Shown: positions 36,095-46,443 of the stretch, in pieces
Position numbering within the stretch: the stretch's first letter is position 1
Layout of the letters: each line of letters opens with the position of its first letter
Assembly: GCF_018070025.1 (NCBI RefSeq)
Contig: NZ_JAGPYQ010000002.1
Coordinates: 124,001-188,000 of the forward strand
Length of the DNA stretch: 64,000 bases
Direction: 5' to 3'
Source: Streptomyces liliiviolaceus
Lineage (GTDB): Bacteria > Actinomycetota > Actinomycetes > Streptomycetales > Streptomycetaceae
The notes under the pieces: model-generated
Seen by the model: the letters and a program-made list of their open reading frames with translations, nothing else
What the model was told of the DNA's origin: nothing
Database searches by the model: none
Program-made: the position numbers and the translations under genes

Positions 36095-36120
36095 CGCCGC
36101 CGACGGGACGGTCGGCGGCG
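36095..36120. terminator. 10-bp stem terminator, convergent genes
   Basis: CGCCGCCGAC (36095-36104) and GTCGGCGGCG (36111-36120) flank a 6-nt loop just past the GDPD stop and 7 bp before the end of the convergent acetyltransferase gene. Confidence 0.8.
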
Positions 36121-36126
36121 TAACGA

Positions 36127-36666
36127 TTATGCGAGCCGTTTCGTCAGCAGCTCGAACTGCAGGTCGTCGCGTTGCGGCAGGCCGAACCGCTCGTCGCCGT
36201 ACGGGAAGGGAGTCATCTCTCCCGTACGGCGGTAGCCGCGCCGCTCGTACCAGGCGATGAGGTCCTCGCGCACGGAGATGACGGTCATGTGCATCTCCTC
36301 CGCGTTCCAGGTCTCGCGGGCCAGCCGCTCCGCCTCGGCGATGATCACCTTGCCGAGACCCGCGCCCTGGAGTGCGGGGCTGACCGCGAACATGCCGAAG
36401 TAGGCGTGCGTACCCCGGTGTTCGAGCTGGCAGCAGGCGACCGTCGCGCCGTCGCGCTCGACGGTCAGCAGCCGGCTGTCGGGCGACTTGATGACCGCGA
36501 GGACACCCTCCGGGTCCGTCCGCTGCCCTTCCAGGATGTCCGCCTCGGTGGTCCAGCCTGTCCGGCTGGAGTCCCCCCGGTAGGCGGACTCGATCAGTGC
36601 GACCAGGTCGTCCACGTCGGTGTCGACGGCGTCCCGGAAGGTCAGTCCGTCGGGAGCGGTGGGCAT
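36127..36666 (-). CDS. GNAT-family N-acetyltransferase
   Basis: 179 residues from the ATG at 36664-36666, with CGGAGAA upstream. GNAT fold: FRDAVDTDVDDLVALIESAYRGDS at the start, then the acetyl-CoA binding motif A as FAVSPALQGAGLGKVIIAEAERLARE (Q-x-x-G-x-G) and the C-terminal strand IAWYERRGYRRTGE. Substrate unknown. Convergent with the GDPD gene. Confidence 0.9.
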   Translation of the reverse strand: MPTAPDGLTFRDAVDTDVDDLVALIESAYRGDSSRTGWTTEADILEGQRTDPEGVLAVIKSPDSRLLTVERDGATVACCQLEHRGTHAYFGMFAVSPALQGAGLGKVIIAEAERLARETWNAEEMHMTVISVREDLIAWYERRGYRRTGEMTPFPYGDERFGLPQRDDLQFELLTKRLA

Positions 36667-36747
36667 GGAGCGGTTCTCCGATCTCGGGCGCGGCTCGGCC
36701 AGGCAAGAGAGTAGCGCTCCCGGTCGCACCCCTTACGCTCGGGACGC

Positions 36748-37134
36748 ATGGTGCATGTACTGAGCAGCCGGACCTTGCTCCGCCCCGCCGATCCCGAGCG
36801 CTCCCGCGCCTTCTACGGCGAGCAGCTCGGGCTGCCCGTCTACCGCGAGTTCGGCACGGGCCCCGAGCGCGGCACCGTCTACTTCCTCGGCGGCGGCTTC
36901 CTCGAAGTCTCGGGCCGCTCCGCCGAACCGCCCTCCCCCGCCGTCGGGCTGTGGCTGCAGGTGGCCGACGTGACGGCGGCGTACGAGGAACTCGTGGCCG
37001 CGGGTGTCGAGGTGGACCGGCCGCCGGTGAAGGAGCCGTGGGGGCTCGTCGAGATGTGGCTCAGCGATCCGGACGGCACGCGGATCGCGGTGGTGGAGGT
37101 GCCGTCGGACCATCCGCTGCGGTATCGGCCGTGA
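36748..37134 (+). CDS. VOC superfamily (glyoxalase/bleomycin-resistance) protein
   Basis: 128 residues, ATG at 36748. TTACGCT at 36733-36739 sits 8 nt upstream and no ribosome site is visible, so this is a likely leaderless gene. Vicinal oxygen chelate fold: RTLLRPADPERSRAFYGEQLGLPVYREFGTG and VADVTAAYEELVAAGVEVDRPPVKEPWGLVEMWLSDPDGTRIAVVEV, with the glutamate/histidine ligand positions of the family partly substituted (SDPDGT, E-V). Enzymatic or binding role unknown. Confidence 0.85.
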   Translation: MVHVLSSRTLLRPADPERSRAFYGEQLGLPVYREFGTGPERGTVYFLGGGFLEVSGRSAEPPSPAVGLWLQVADVTAAYEELVAAGVEVDRPPVKEPWGLVEMWLSDPDGTRIAVVEVPSDHPLRYRP

Positions 37135-37230
37135 GCAGCCGGGCACGGTGACCGGGCGGGGCGCCGCATGGTGACGGCCGGGGCGGCGCACGGTGGCGGC
37201 CGACGGTGGTGGAGGGCCGCCGGCTCCCTG

Positions 37231-37602
37231 TCACTGGCGGCAGAGGCAGAACGGGTGGCCCGCCGGGTCCGCGTACACGCGGAAGCCGCGACGGCCGTCC
37301 TCGTCGTCCAGGTCGAGCGGGGTGGCGCCGAGGGCCAGTACCTGCGCCTCGGCCTCGTCCAGGTCCGGCACGTCGAAGTCCAGGTGGAGCTGCTGGGAGC
37401 CGCCGTCGGCGCTCGGCCAGTTCGGCGGGCGGTGGTCCGGGGCCCGCTGGAAGGAGACACGGTGGCCGCCGGGGGCGTGGAGGTCGTACCAGTCGTCGCT
37501 GTACCGCTTCACCTCGCCGCCCAGCACGCCCGCGTAGAACCCCGCCAGCGCGGGCGGGTCCGGGCAGTCGAGTGCTACGAGGCTGTACGTGGCGATGGCC
37601 AT
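37231..37602 (-). CDS. VOC superfamily protein
   Basis: 123 residues, ATG with GGAAGGAA upstream. VOC fold: YSLVALDCPDPPALAGFYAGVLGGEVKR and LHLDFDVPDLDEAEAQVLALGA, ending RVYADPAGHPFCLCRQ with a histidine ligand and a CLC tail. It overlaps nothing and lies 22 bp from the stop of the F420-dependent oxidoreductase gene upstream in the same direction, so the two may be one transcript. Role unknown. Confidence 0.87.
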   Translation of the reverse strand: MAIATYSLVALDCPDPPALAGFYAGVLGGEVKRYSDDWYDLHAPGGHRVSFQRAPDHRPPNWPSADGGSQQLHLDFDVPDLDEAEAQVLALGATPLDLDDEDGRRGFRVYADPAGHPFCLCRQ

Positions 37603-37624
37603 GGGGTTCCTTCCGCTTCGAGGC

Positions 37625-38590
37625 TCACAGGTCCTTCAGCGCGGGCAGCAGCTTCTTCTCCGCCCAGTCCAGGAAGGGGAGCTGGTGGTCTCCCCCGATC
37701 TGGACGAGGGCGACCTCGGTGAAGCCCGCCTCGGCGTAGGGGCGGACGGCCTCGACGAAGGCGTCCACGTCGTCGCCGCAGGGAACGTTCTTCGCCACGT
37801 CCTCGGGCCTCACGAACCGGGTGGCCGTGTCGAAGGCCGCCGGGCCCGGGAGTTCGGAGTTGACCGGCCAGCCGCCCAGCGACCAGCGAAACTGCTCGTG
37901 CGCCCGCGCCACGGCCGCGTCCTTGTCGGTGTCGAAGCAGACGGGCAGCTGGCCCACCCTGGGCTTGCCGCTGCCACCGTGCCGGTCGAAGGACTCGATC
38001 AGTTCGGCCTTCGGCTCGGTCGCGATCACCAGATCGGCCAGCCGCCCCGCGAGGGCGCAGGACCGCTCACCGGAGACGGCTACACCGATGGGGGTCGGCG
38101 CGTCCGGCAGATCGAAGAGCCTGGCGTTCTCCACGTCGAAGTGCGTGCCGTGATGGTTCACGTTCCCGCCCTCGAACAGTGCGCGGATGATCTCGACGGC
38201 CTCTTCCAGCATCTCCAGGCGTACGTGCGCCGCGGGCCAGCCGCCGCCCACCACATGCTCGTTGAGGTTCTCGCCGGAGCCCAGCCCGAGCCGGAAGCGG
38301 CCCTCGGCGAGCAACTGCGTGGTGGCGGCCTTCTGCGCGACGACCGCCGGGTGGTAGCGGGTCGTCGGGCAGGTCACGTACGTCATGAGGGGGATCGTGG
38401 ACGTGGCCTGCGCGGCGGCTCCGAGAACGCTCCACGCGTACGGCGCGTGTCCCTGCTCGGCCAGCCAGGGGAAGTAGTGGTCGGACGTGACGGAGAAGTC
38501 GAAGCCCGCCCGTTCGGCGGCCACCACGTGCTCCACGAGCTCACGGGGGCCGGCCTGCTCGGTCATCATCGTGTATCCGATTTGCACCAT
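37625..38590 (-). CDS. LLM-class F420-dependent oxidoreductase (TIGR03557-like)
   Basis: 321 residues. Luciferase-like barrel: MVQIGYTMMTEQAGPRELVEHVVAAERAGFDFSVTSDHYFPW, then LMTYVTCPTTRYHPAVVAQKAATTQLLAEGRFRLGLGSGENLNEHVVGGGWP, typical of the F420-dependent glucose-6-phosphate dehydrogenase-like subgroup. Uses coenzyme F420 for hydride transfer; substrate unknown. The F420 requirement agrees with an actinomycete. Probably co-transcribed with the VOC gene. Confidence 0.9.
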   Translation of the reverse strand: MVQIGYTMMTEQAGPRELVEHVVAAERAGFDFSVTSDHYFPWLAEQGHAPYAWSVLGAAAQATSTIPLMTYVTCPTTRYHPAVVAQKAATTQLLAEGRFRLGLGSGENLNEHVVGGGWPAAHVRLEMLEEAVEIIRALFEGGNVNHHGTHFDVENARLFDLPDAPTPIGVAVSGERSCALAGRLADLVIATEPKAELIESFDRHGGSGKPRVGQLPVCFDTDKDAAVARAHEQFRWSLGGWPVNSELPGPAAFDTATRFVRPEDVAKNVPCGDDVDAFVEAVRPYAEAGFTEVALVQIGGDHQLPFLDWAEKKLLPALKDL

Positions 38591-38634
38591 ACGTTCCGAG
38601 TGGCCGGTCGGGGCCGCCCGAAACCCCCGCCGTC

Positions 38635-39018
38635 TCAGTGGCTGCCGAGGCCGCCGCTCCCGAAGCCGCCACTGCTGTTACGGCTCCACTGGCGCCGCTT
38701 CTGGTTCCTGGCACGCCGCGTGGACATGTTGCCCGAGGAGCGGAGTTCGTGCGGGGTGAGGACGGTGCCGTCGTGCGGCATCTCGTCGGCCTCGCGCATC
38801 TCCGAGATCTCGTGGACCGCGCCGCCCTCGGGCAGCCGGGGCTGATCCTCGGGGCGCGGCGGACCGGGTTCCCGGCTGCGCACCCGCATGCCCCACCACA
38901 CCGCGACGACCAGCATGGCCGTGACCAGTAGTCCCACCACGAGGGGTCCCACGACGAAGGGCGCCGAACCGGCCACGACCTCGTGCGGGATCGCTGCGGC
39001 CCTGCCGAAGCTCTCCAT
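38635..39018 (-). CDS. DUF6479 family single-pass membrane protein
   Basis: 127 residues from the ATG at 39016-39018. One transmembrane helix (FVVGPLVVGLLVTAMLVVAVWWGM, about 20-43), then a cytosolic basic/acidic tail with EISEMREADEMPHDGTVLTPHELRSSGNMSTRRARNQKRRQWSRNSSGG and a Gly/Ser/Asn end. This matches the DUF6479 family of short Streptomyces membrane proteins; function unknown. Divergent from the Ppx/GppA gene. Confidence 0.75.
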   Translation of the reverse strand: MESFGRAAAIPHEVVAGSAPFVVGPLVVGLLVTAMLVVAVWWGMRVRSREPGPPRPEDQPRLPEGGAVHEISEMREADEMPHDGTVLTPHELRSSGNMSTRRARNQKRRQWSRNSSGGFGSGGLGSH

Positions 39019-39118
39019 GAAGGTGCGAGTACCCCTGCAGAACATCCCAAACAGGGCGGGACCGGTCCGCGTGTCGCGGTGTGCCGGGGGCCGCCGGGGG
39101 TACGGGGAGGGGATGCGA

Positions 39119-40141
39119 ATGGGTGTACTCGACGTCGGCTCGAACACGGTGCGGCTTGTGATCGCGGAGACGGATGGAGCGGTTCCGCTTCCCGTGCACA
39201 CCGCCAAGCGTCAGCTGCGCCTCTCCGCCCATGTGGAGCGAGGCGGCCATCTGCCGGTGGAACAGGTGGACCGGCTGGTGGAAGCCGTGCGGGACACCCG
39301 GGCGGAGGGCAGGCGGTGGGGGGTCGCCCAGCCGTTCGCGTTCGCCACCGCGATCGTGCGGGACGCCCCGAACCGCGACGAGATCCTCGGCCGGATCTCG
39401 GCGGAGGCGGGCGTGCCGCTGCATGTGCTGCCCGGCGAGGTGGAGGCCGAGCTGACCTTCCTGGCCGCCCGGCGCTGGATGGGCTGGCGCGCCGGGCCGC
39501 TGGCCCTGCTGGACATCGGGGGCGGTTCGTTCGAGGTGGCCTTCGGGCGCAGCAGACTGCCCGACTTCGCGATCGCGCTGCCGCTCGGCGCCAACCGGCT
39601 GACCCGTGAGTTCTTCCGCGGCCAGGACCCGCCGTCGCCGCACCGGATCAAGCTGCTGCGCCGGCACGTACGCCATCAGCTGCGCGATGTCGCGGCCCGT
39701 ATCCGCTGGGAGGCGCCGCGGACGGCGGTCGTCACCTCGCGGATGTTCCAGCAGCTGGGCCGGCTGTGCGGCGCGGCCCCGGGCCGGTCCGGGCCCTTCA
39801 CCACGCGGACCATGACCCGCTCCGACCTGGGCAGGGCCGTGGAGCGGCTGGCGGTGCTGCCGGCCGCGGAGCGCGCTCTGCTGCCCGGTATCTCCCTCGC
39901 GCGTTCGGGACAGTCCCTGGCCGGAGCGATCGTCGCGCACACCACGATGAAACTGATGGGCATCGACGAGGTGACCATCTGCCCCTGGGCGCTGCGTGAA
40001 GGGGTGTTGCTGCGCTGCATCGAGGACGGCAACTCCGAGTGGTGGGACTCGTACGGGCTGGACGCCCTGGAGAGCGCGGCGCCGGACGCGACGCCGCTGG
40101 TGCTCCGCCCCCTGCACGGGACGGAGCCGACGTCCGCGTAG
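39119..40141 (+). CDS. Ppx/GppA phosphatase family protein
   Basis: 340 residues from the ATG at 39119, whose GGGGAGG site is at better spacing than for the ATG at 39113. Actin-like ATPase fold: GVLDVGSNTVRLVIAETDG (phosphate-1), LALLDIGGGSFEVAFG (phosphate-2) and FATAIVRDAPNRDEILGRI. These enzymes cleave polyphosphate or (p)ppGpp terminal phosphates. Whether it acts on one or both is not readable. The last 60 residues (ICPWALREGVLLRCIEDG) are the family C-terminus. Cytosolic. Confidence 0.9.
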   Translation: MGVLDVGSNTVRLVIAETDGAVPLPVHTAKRQLRLSAHVERGGHLPVEQVDRLVEAVRDTRAEGRRWGVAQPFAFATAIVRDAPNRDEILGRISAEAGVPLHVLPGEVEAELTFLAARRWMGWRAGPLALLDIGGGSFEVAFGRSRLPDFAIALPLGANRLTREFFRGQDPPSPHRIKLLRRHVRHQLRDVAARIRWEAPRTAVVTSRMFQQLGRLCGAAPGRSGPFTTRTMTRSDLGRAVERLAVLPAAERALLPGISLARSGQSLAGAIVAHTTMKLMGIDEVTICPWALREGVLLRCIEDGNSEWWDSYGLDALESAAPDATPLVLRPLHGTEPTSA

Positions 40142-40199
40142 GCCCCCGTCCTCGGCCCGACGCCCCGGCCGCCCACCGGCGTTCCTGCCGCCTGCCCCT

Positions 40200-41741
<1,542 letters not shown>

Positions 41742-41759
41742 TCAACGGAGGTGGGGCAG

Positions 41760-42845
41760 TTGACCGAGGAGGACACCGGGAACGCCGGGGGCGGTGGGGC
41801 GCGGGAGGGGCGGGGCAAGGTCACGATCACGGAGATCGCCCGGGAGGCCGGGGTCTCCGTGCCGACCGTGTCGCGGGTGGTCAACGGCCGGTCGGACGTG
41901 GCGCCGGGGACGCGTGCGCGGGTGGAGGACCTGTTGTGTCTGCACGGCTACCGCCGGCGGCCGTCCGGGGCGCGGGTGCGGGCCGCGCTGATCGACCTGG
42001 TCTTCGACGACCTCGACAGTCCCTGGGCGGTGGAGATCATCCGGGGCGTGGAGGAGGTGGCGCACGCGGCGGGGGTCGGGACGGTCGTCTCCGCGATCCA
42101 CGGCCGCTCGGGGGACGCGCGCCGGTGGATGACGAACCTGCGGGCGCGTGCCTCGGACGGCGTGATCCTGGTGACGTCCGTCCTGGAACCCGTCCTGCAC
42201 GAGGAGTTGCGGCGGCTCGGGGTGCCGCTCGTGGTGGTCGATCCGGCGGGCTCGCCCGCGCTGGACGCGCCCACGGTGGGGGTCACCAACTGGGCCGGCG
42301 GGATGGCCGCCACCGAGCATCTGGTGCGGCTCGGCCATCGCAGGATCGGGTTCGTCGCGGGGCCGCCGCGGCTGCTCTGCTCGCGGGCCCGGCTGGACGG
42401 GTACCGCGCGGCGCTGGACCGGGCGGGGATCGCCGTCGACGAGTCGCTGATCGTGCCCGGCGACTTCTACCCCGAGTCGGGGTACGCCGGATGCGCCGCG
42501 CTGCTGGACCTCGACCGGCCGCCCACGGCGCTCTTCGCCGCGAGCGACCAGATGGCGATGGGGGCCGTCGAGGCGTTGCGGCGGCGGGGGTTGCGGGTGC
42601 CGGAGGACATGAGCGTGGTGGGTTTCGACGACCTTCCGGAGGTCCGCTGGTCGGCTCCGCCGCTCACGACGGTCCGTCAGCCGCTCGCGGAGATGGGGAA
42701 GCTGGCGGTCCGCACGGTCCTTCGGCTCACCCGGGGCGAGGCCCTCGACTCGCCCCGGGTGGAGCTGGCCACGGAGCTGGTCGTGCGGGCCAGCACGGCG
42801 GCGCGACGCCCGCCTTCCGGGGCGGGGGCGAGGGGTTCGGTTTGA
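41760..42845 (+). CDS. LacI-family regulator, probably of xylan use
   Basis: 361 residues from the TTG at 41760, chosen because GGAGG lies 8 nt upstream; the GTG at 41751 overlaps that ribosome site. Helix-turn-helix at about 20-60 ([30 protein letters not shown]), then a sugar-binding domain with [28 protein letters not shown] and [28 protein letters not shown]. It should repress itself and the xylanase until a xylo-oligosaccharide binds. Confidence 0.92.
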   Translation: MTEEDTGNAGGGGAREGRGKVTITEIAREAGVSVPTVSRVVNGRSDVAPGTRARVEDLLCLHGYRRRPSGARVRAALIDLVFDDLDSPWAVEIIRGVEEVAHAAGVGTVVSAIHGRSGDARRWMTNLRARASDGVILVTSVLEPVLHEELRRLGVPLVVVDPAGSPALDAPTVGVTNWAGGMAATEHLVRLGHRRIGFVAGPPRLLCSRARLDGYRAALDRAGIAVDESLIVPGDFYPESGYAGCAALLDLDRPPTALFAASDQMAMGAVEALRRRGLRVPEDMSVVGFDDLPEVRWSAPPLTTVRQPLAEMGKLAVRTVLRLTRGEALDSPRVELATELVVRASTAARRPPSGAGARGSV

Positions 42846-42846
42846 A

Positions 42847-43215
42847 GTGCGGGCCGGTGGGGGCTGGTCGCGCCGTTCCCCGCGCCCCTGAGCCGTGCCT
42901 GGCCCTCCGCGGTGGCATCGAGGACAGGTCCGCCAGCCCCTGCGCCGACACCCGGCAGCTCTCACAGTGCGGGACCGTGGGGGCTTGTCGCGCCGTTCCC
43001 CGTGTCCCTGAAAGGGCCCGACGAGGGCGGGGGCAGCACCCCGTTGGCTCGACGAGTTCCCTCCCGGTCTTCAGCGCGGTCGGGCAGGCGCCCCTTCAGG
43101 GGCGCGGGGAACTGCGCGGCCGGCCCCCACCGGGCAGCACTTCGAAACGAGCCCGATCCCGCCGCGGCCGAGCGGGCAGGCTCGGCGCGCCGTTCCCCGT
43201 GTCCCTGGAAGGGCG
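42847..43215. repeat. Cluster of four dispersed GC-rich elements
   Basis: Intergenic DNA (391 bp) after the LacI gene holds four copies of the same element in alternating orientation: 42847-42895, 42967-43015, 43091-43140 (inverted) and 43173-43215. The core is CGCGCCGTTCCCCGCGCCCC with a flanking GCGGGCCGGTGGGGGC. Neighbouring copies in opposite orientation can form large cruciforms. No gene is present. Confidence 0.85.
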
Positions 43216-43236
43216 GGCCCTCAAAGGGGGCCCGGG

Positions 43237-43827
43237 TCAGGTGCGCGGGGTGCCCAGGCGGCCTTCCAGTTGGGAGAGGAGGTTGCCCAGGAGGGTTGCC
43301 AGGGTGTGTTGGTCCGTGGGGTTCAGGTCGGACAGGGCCGTTGTCTCGTACGAGAGCTGCTCGGGGAGGATGCCGTCCACCAGGGCGCGGCCGGCGTCCG
43401 TGAGGCGGACGTGGGCGACGCGGCGATCGCGCGCGTCCCCGCGCCGCTCGACGAGACCGCGCTCGGTCAGCTGCTTGAGCCGCTTGGTGACGGCGGCGCC
43501 GGACGAGAAGGTCTCCCGGGCCAGCTCCCCCGGTGTCAGTTCGAGGCCGGTGCGGCGCAGTGCGCCGAGGAGGTCGAACTCGGGGCGGGTGAGTCCGGCG
43601 TGCCGCAGCGGCGCGTCCTCGGCCTGCTGGAGGAGCGCGGCACACCGGTTGATGCGGCCGATGACCTCCATGGGTCCCGTGTCGAGGTCGGGATGGACCG
43701 TCCGCCACTGCCGGACCACCGCGGCGACCGTGTCGCCCCCGGCCGGCCGCCCCGCCCCGGCGCCCTCGTGCGGCCCGCCACCGGCGGCGTCGGTGCCGAC
43801 CGCCCTCCGACCGTTCGCTGCCGTCAT
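43237..43827 (-). CDS. MarR-family transcriptional regulator
   Basis: 196 residues from the ATG at 43825-43827, overlapping the exporter stop by 4 bp (ATGA). Winged helix: RPEFDLLGALRRTGLELTPGELARETFSSGAAVTKRLKQLTERGLVERRGDARDRRVAHVRLTDAGRALVD, with the dimerising helices before and after. It is the last gene of an exporter-regulator operon and probably represses it, released by aromatic or phenolic ligands. Confidence 0.92.
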   Translation of the reverse strand: MTAANGRRAVGTDAAGGGPHEGAGAGRPAGGDTVAAVVRQWRTVHPDLDTGPMEVIGRINRCAALLQQAEDAPLRHAGLTRPEFDLLGALRRTGLELTPGELARETFSSGAAVTKRLKQLTERGLVERRGDARDRRVAHVRLTDAGRALVDGILPEQLSYETTALSDLNPTDQHTLATLLGNLLSQLEGRLGTPRT

Positions 43828-45563
43828 GCCTCTGCGTCCTCCAGAACGTGCGGTCCCTGCCGTCGTACCGTCGCCGCGAGCGTACGGTGTCCGGCCTGCT
43901 CCGCCAGCATCACCCGCTCCTGCGGCAGGGCGCGCTGCCACCATTCGCCGGCCGCCGCGTCGGCCGTGGCGCGCAGCTCGACGAGCGCGGCGGCCAGCCG
44001 ACGGCGGGCGGCCTCCAGCGCGCCGGGACCGGGGGTGGAGCCGGAGCCGGGTCCGGAGCCGGGTCCGGGCGGCTCGGCGGCGATCAGCCGTGCCGCCTGC
44101 TCACGGGCGCGCTCCACCGTGTCGAGCGCGTCCTCGACACGGTCCCCGGCGCGCCGGTTGGTGACGGCGACCGCCGCCGCGAAACCGACGACCGCGCCGA
44201 CCAGCGTGTCCACGACCCGGTCCGTCATCAGCGCGCCGGGCTCCTGGAAGCCGGTGAACTCGGTGATCAGCAGGGCCATCGGGGTCACGCAGATGCTGCC
44301 GAGCCAGTAGTTGCGGGTGATCAGTGCCTCCGCGCCGAAGTTGAAGGCGAGGCAGCACAGGACCAGGGCGGCGGGGCCGAGGTGGGCGAGCGGGGCGACG
44401 GCCGCGAAGAGGAGGACGCCGACGAGATTGCCGACGACGCGCTGGACGCCCCGGCTCCAGGTCAGCGTGAGGTTCGCCTGATAGAGCGAGGCCGCGGTGA
44501 CCAGGGCCCAGTACGGGCGGCCGACGCCGAGCGCCAGGGACACGTAACCGGCGAGGGCGCACCCGAGCGCGGTGCGCAGGGCGAACGGGAGGAGGGGACC
44601 CAGCCCGCCGGACCACCGCCGCCGGCCGCTCCTCCCGGCGGCCGGGCCGGTCTCCAGCAGTTCGACCTCCACGCCGAGCAGTTCATCGGCGTCCCGTCCG
44701 GACGCCACCCGGGGTACGGGGTTCGTGCCGCGCAGGTCGCGCGCCCAGGTGCGCAGCCGGGCGGGGTCCGTGTCGGCGGGGGCCGCGAGCGCGACCTCGG
44801 CCCGTACGACCAGTTGTTCGAGGGCCCGGCGGGGCTCCGGACGCGCGCCGGTGGCGAGCAGCGACTGCCAGGCCGCGTGCACGGCGGCGGCAGCGGCGGC
44901 GCGGGCCCGCCGGTGGCCCGCTTCGCCGCGTACGCCGGAGGTGGACGCCGACCCGTGCGCCTCCACGTATCCGGCGGCCGCGTTCAGCGCGCGGGCCGTG
45001 GCCCGGCGCTCGGGGCCGTGCGGGCGTACGAGGCCGGGCGCCATGCCGACGAGCCAGGCCCAGGCGCCCGCCCCGGCGGCGAGGGCGAGGTGGCCCAGGA
45101 CCTGGCCGAGCGTCTGGGGCGCGAAGAGGGAGGCGGAGCTGATGAAGGTGAAGATCACCGGTCCGGGCGGGCCGATCCGCGTCAGGTCGGTCAGCGCCTT
45201 GTGCGCGGCGGCGAGCAGCGCGCCGACCGCGACCAGGACCACGGCGGAGGACGTGAGCGACGCGGTGACCAGGGCGATCGCGACCGAGGCGAGCATGCCG
45301 AGGACGACTCCGCCGAGGGCACGGCCGCGGGCCGCGTACGGCAGGTTGTGGGCGTAGAGCGCGCAGAGCGAGCCGGCCATGGAGTACAGGGCGAGGTCGA
45401 GCCGGCCGAGCGCCAGCAGTGTCAGATTCGGCACGCCGACGGCGACGACCACGCTCAGTGCGGGCTTGAACCAGATGTCGGAGGGGCGGTTGAGGCGCAG
45501 GACGCCCGCGAGGGGCAGTCTGCGGACGGGGGTGGCGCGGTGGCGGGGGCGGACACTGCTCAT
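43824..45563 (-). CDS. FUSC/aromatic acid exporter family membrane protein
   Basis: 579 residues from ATG 45563, or 581 from ATG 45569. Two blocks of about six hydrophobic helices (VVAVGVPNLTLLALGRLDLALYSMAGSLCALYAH ... and ALRTALGCALAGYVSLALGVGRPYWALVTAASLYQANLTLTW ...) separated by a soluble central region, as in the FUSC family that exports hydroxylated aromatic acids. The end is a helical cytosolic tail. No ribosome site precedes either ATG, so the transcript may be leaderless. Its promoter region contains the AT-rich palindrome at 45584. Confidence 0.88.
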   Translation of the reverse strand: MSSVRPRHRATPVRRLPLAGVLRLNRPSDIWFKPALSVVVAVGVPNLTLLALGRLDLALYSMAGSLCALYAHNLPYAARGRALGGVVLGMLASVAIALVTASLTSSAVVLVAVGALLAAAHKALTDLTRIGPPGPVIFTFISSASLFAPQTLGQVLGHLALAAGAGAWAWLVGMAPGLVRPHGPERRATARALNAAAGYVEAHGSASTSGVRGEAGHRRARAAAAAAVHAAWQSLLATGARPEPRRALEQLVVRAEVALAAPADTDPARLRTWARDLRGTNPVPRVASGRDADELLGVEVELLETGPAAGRSGRRRWSGGLGPLLPFALRTALGCALAGYVSLALGVGRPYWALVTAASLYQANLTLTWSRGVQRVVGNLVGVLLFAAVAPLAHLGPAALVLCCLAFNFGAEALITRNYWLGSICVTPMALLITEFTGFQEPGALMTDRVVDTLVGAVVGFAAAVAVTNRRAGDRVEDALDTVERAREQAARLIAAEPPGPGSGPGSGSTPGPGALEAARRRLAAALVELRATADAAAGEWWQRALPQERVMLAEQAGHRTLAATVRRQGPHVLEDAEA

Positions 45564-45583
45564 ACCCATAAGATTAGCAGGTG

Positions 45584-45597
45584 TTTTACTCATAAAA
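45584..45597. promoter_or_regulatory. AT-rich inverted repeat upstream of exporter, likely MarR operator
   Basis: TTTTA-CTCA-TAAAA (45584-45597) is a perfect 5-bp inverted repeat in a very GC-rich genome, 15-21 bp from the exporter start. Its place across the presumed promoter fits autorepression by the MarR protein encoded last in the operon. Confidence 0.6.
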
Positions 45598-45764
45598 GAT
45601 ATTCGTGGGAGACATGCGCTCGCAGAAGCCTCTGCGGCCTGCCGCGCACCCCCCGCACGCTCCCCCTGTACGCCGTTGCGCCCGCTCGACTCCGCTTGTG
45701 TCCCGGCCGGCCGGGGCATCACTTCGACCGGACTGTCCGACACCGTCGAGCGGGGAGGTGCGCG

Positions 45765-46304
45765 GTGCACGGACCGGGGGCAGGTTCGGCCGGCTGGCTG
45801 CTCGTCGCGCTGTGCGCGGCGACCGGGGCCTACTGCCTGCTGCGGATGCGCAGCAGGGTCGAGGAGCAGCGCCGCACCGCGGGCGGCGAGGCGCTGATGG
45901 GGTTCGGCATGGCCGCGATGGCCGTACCCGCGGCGGTGCCGGCGCCACCGCGCTGGGCCTGGGTCGTCTACGCGGCCGTGTTCGGGGCGACGGCACTGCG
46001 CGCCCTGTGGGCCGCGCGGAACAGCGCCCACCATCTGCATCACCTGGTGGGCGCCTTCGCCATGGTCTACATGGCCGCGATGATGGCGAGCGGGACGCAC
46101 GCGGGGATTCCGGTCCTGACCGGCGTACTGCTCGCGTACTTCACGGCGTACGTGCTGTGGACCGGGACACGGCTCGTACCCGTCGCCGCCGGCGGACCGG
46201 CGGGAGATCTCCGCGCGCCCGGCTGGGGCGACCGGCTGGAGCTGGCACGGGCGTGCCGGCTCTCCATGGGCATAGGCATGCTGGCGATGCTCCTCACCCT
46301 CTGA
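45765..46304 (+). CDS. DUF5134 integral membrane protein
   Basis: 179 residues from the GTG at 45765 with GGGGAGG 7 nt upstream. Five to six hydrophobic helices (AGWLLVALCAATGAYCLLRM, GFGMAAMAVPAAVPAPPRWAWVVYAAVFGATALRAL, HLVGAFAMVYMAAMMASGTH, VLTGVLLAYFTAYVLWTGTRLV, RLSMGIGMLAMLLTL) with a central HHLHHLVG histidine cluster that may bind metal or heme. DUF5134 family, function unknown. It precedes an M56 peptidase in the same direction, a pairing seen often in Streptomyces. Confidence 0.8.
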   Translation: MHGPGAGSAGWLLVALCAATGAYCLLRMRSRVEEQRRTAGGEALMGFGMAAMAVPAAVPAPPRWAWVVYAAVFGATALRALWAARNSAHHLHHLVGAFAMVYMAAMMASGTHAGIPVLTGVLLAYFTAYVLWTGTRLVPVAAGGPAGDLRAPGWGDRLELARACRLSMGIGMLAMLLTL

Positions 46305-46443
46305 GGGCACCGGCCGGGGACACGGCCCGAGGGCACCCTCTGAGGGGGTTCGCGACTGTACGGAACCGTACGCAACCGTGGTCTGCGTCACTTGCCGCGG
46401 CCAGTCGTATCCGGCGGCGCCGCCGCGCTCATAGTCTGCTTCC

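Noticed and set aside
43848..45764. Long plus-strand extension before the DUF5134 gene
   Set aside because: It runs antisense to the FUSC exporter. Only the part from the GTG at 45765 shows real membrane-protein sequence and a ribosome site.
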